The notes under the pieces were generated by a model, which had not been told where the DNA came from, searched no databases, and was given only the letters and a program-made list of their open reading frames with translations. DNA of 20,312 nucleotides from IMG/VR virus record IMGVR_UViG_3300044616_000015, positions 1 through 20,312 of that record; one strand, 5' to 3'. This document shows positions 19,056 through 20,312 of the stretch, one piece after another. Numbering within the stretch: position 1 is the first letter of the stretch; each line of letters begins with the position of its first letter. The position numbers and the translations under genes are program-made. Source of the DNA: a virus.

Positions 19056-20312
19056 ATGCCACTACAGAACCTACAGTTTCGCCCCGGTGTAAACCGAGAG
19101 GGCACAACGCTTGCCAACGAAGGTGGTTGGTTTGATTGCGACAAGGTGCGGTTTCGCTCTGGCTACCCTGAGAAGATTGGCGGCTGGGCAGCGCTGTCTT
19201 ACAACACCTTTCTTGGCGTGTGCCGTTCGTTGTGGAACTGGATCACGCTAAAGAACTTCAACCTGCTAGGGCTTGGCACTAACCTTAAGTTCTATGTTGA
19301 AAACGGTGGCGAGTATTTTGACATCACGCCAATCCGAGAGACAAACTCTAATCCATCAAACCAGATTACGCTGGCTATTACCAACGGCTCTAATCTACTG
19401 ACTATTACTGATAACAACGCCGACTCGCTACAGGTCAACGACTTTATAACGATTGCAGGTGCTACTACGCTTGGTGGCAACGTCACGGCAGCGGTGCTAA
19501 ACAACGAGTTTCAGATTGTTAGTATTGTGTCCGGCACGCAGTACCGTGTGCAGTTATCCGTTACATCGAACGCAACAGCGTCTAGCTCCACCATGACGGG
19601 GCTGACAATCGCATATCAGATCAACACCGGCTTTCCTATCTATACCGTAGGAACCGGTTGGGGTGCAGGGCCTTGGTCGCGTGGCACTTGGGGTTCAGGC
19701 TTCACTACAGGTTTTGGTTTGCAGCTGCGGCTATGGAGTCAAATCAACTTTGGCGAGTATTTGATATTTAACCCGCGCGGTGGCCCGCTATATATCTGGC
19801 AACCGGGACCGGGGGCAACGCCTAACTTCACAACTCGTGGCGTAATTATTTCTCCAACGTCTGTTACTCCGCCTAGCTGGACTTCAACTGTTAGCGATGC
19901 GGACTGTCCTGTAGTTTGCAACCAAGTGCTTGTGTCGGACTCGACTCGTATTGTGATTGCGTTCGGCTGCAATGACTACGGGCAAACTGATTTAGACCCC
20001 CTGCTTATTCGTTGGGGCGCGCAAGAAAGTTTTACAGAGTGGTCGCCTAGTGCAACTAACCAAGCAGGTAGTTACCGACTTTCGCACGGTTCTGAGATTG
20101 TTGGGTCGTTACAGACTCGTCAGGAAATTGTTGTCTTTACCGATGCGGCTATTTACTCCATGCAGTATCTTGGCCCACCTTACGTCTGGGGCTTTACGCT
20201 GCTTGCTGACAACATCTCAATCGTCTCGCCTAACGCTATTGCAACCGCTGCGGGTGTTGTGTACTGGATGGGCACAGACAAGTTCTACGTGTACTCAGGA
20301 CGTATCGAGACG
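19056..20312 (+). CDS. large tail nozzle/stabilisation-type protein (N-terminal part)
   Basis: ATG 19056, preceded by AAGGGG at 19045-19050, opens a frame that runs without a stop for 419 codons to the window edge. The product begins MPLQNLQFRPGVNREGTTLA and continues NEGGWFDCDKVRFRSGYPEK, IGGWAAL, then beta-rich repeats including GTGWGAGPWSRGTWGSG, YLIFNPRGGPLYIWQPGPG, RIVIAFGCNDYGQTD and GVVYWMGTDKFYVYSG. Large beta-rich proteins with this opening are common in podovirus-like phages and are usually considered tail nozzle or stabilisation proteins beneath the adaptor ring. That assignment is remembered family knowledge plus context, not proof. The C-terminus is outside the window. Confidence 0.8.
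   Translation, partial: MPLQNLQFRPGVNREGTTLANEGGWFDCDKVRFRSGYPEKIGGWAALSYNTFLGVCRSLWNWITLKNFNLLGLGTNLKFYVENGGEYFDITPIRETNSNPSNQITLAITNGSNLLTITDNNADSLQVNDFITIAGATTLGGNVTAAVLNNEFQIVSIVSGTQYRVQLSVTSNATASSSTMTGLTIAYQINTGFPIYTVGTGWGAGPWSRGTWGSGFTTGFGLQLRLWSQINFGEYLIFNPRGGPLYIWQPGPGATPNFTTRGVIISPTSVTPPSWTSTVSDADCPVVCNQVLVSDSTRIVIAFGCNDYGQTDLDPLLIRWGAQESFTEWSPSATNQAGSYRLSHGSEIVGSLQTRQEIVVFTDAAIYSMQYLGPPYVWGFTLLADNISIVSPNAIATAAGVVYWMGTDKFYVYSGRIET

Noticed and set aside
1-20312. tRNA genes, promoters, rho-independent terminators, insertion sequences, attachment sites
   Set aside because: None could be supported by eye: genes leave almost no intergenic space, and no GC stem followed by a T-run, cloverleaf or transposase was seen. 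A tRNA and terminator scan would settle this.

Overview
The window is a stretch of a tailed double-stranded DNA bacteriophage (Caudoviricetes). All recognisable genes are on the + strand, packed end to end, often with 1-8 base stop/start overlaps (ATGA, GTGA, TAATG), and no gap exceeds about 20 bases. No capsid, portal, terminase, integrase, replication, tRNA or host gene is visible. The connector (adaptor) and nozzle-like proteins resemble those of podovirus-type virions such as the SU10 group and many aquatic metagenomic phages. A two-membrane lysis system (Rz/Rz1 spanins and lipoproteins) indicates a Gram-negative host. The host species cannot be read from the sequence.

Layout. (1) 1-2712: the tail of an upstream gene, a small membrane/coiled-coil protein, then a run of small, very basic Lys/Gly-rich proteins. 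Four of these end in, or carry near the end, the same motif, RADG-x-A-x-(R/K)GKT(K/R). (2) 2712-4942: two head-tail connector/adaptor-type proteins bracketing a zinc-ribbon protein and two more small basic proteins. (3) 4939-9026: small virion-type proteins, including two paralogues, a 20-22-residue repeat protein, a glycine-rich protein and short tail/fibre-type proteins. (4) 9030-14495: two large modular adhesin-type proteins built from LamG-like (concanavalin-A fold) lectin modules and DUF7483-type modules. (5) 14507-17256: a membrane/lysis cassette with two membrane-anchored coiled-coil proteins, a GH19 endolysin, a lipoprotein, a holin-like protein, a small exported protein, and Rz with Rz1 embedded in another frame. 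(6) 17259-20312: a tail fibre with a C-terminal S74 intramolecular chaperone, then the start of a large nozzle/stabilisation-type tail protein running off the window.

Together the genes appear to supply the head-tail joint, the host-recognition apparatus and the lysis machinery. The least understood part is the basic-protein cluster at 325-4226. Its shared C-terminal motif is conserved in protein but not in codons, so it is maintained by selection on the peptide. The function is unknown to me; docking to, or packaging into, the virion is one hypothesis. Other notable points are a probable ATT start codon at 14507, dual-coding overlaps in the lysis region, a lipoprotein whose +2 aspartate predicts inner-membrane retention, and mosaic LamG modules with conserved DNA at their borders. 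No computation or database search was run; family names come from remembered sequence patterns.
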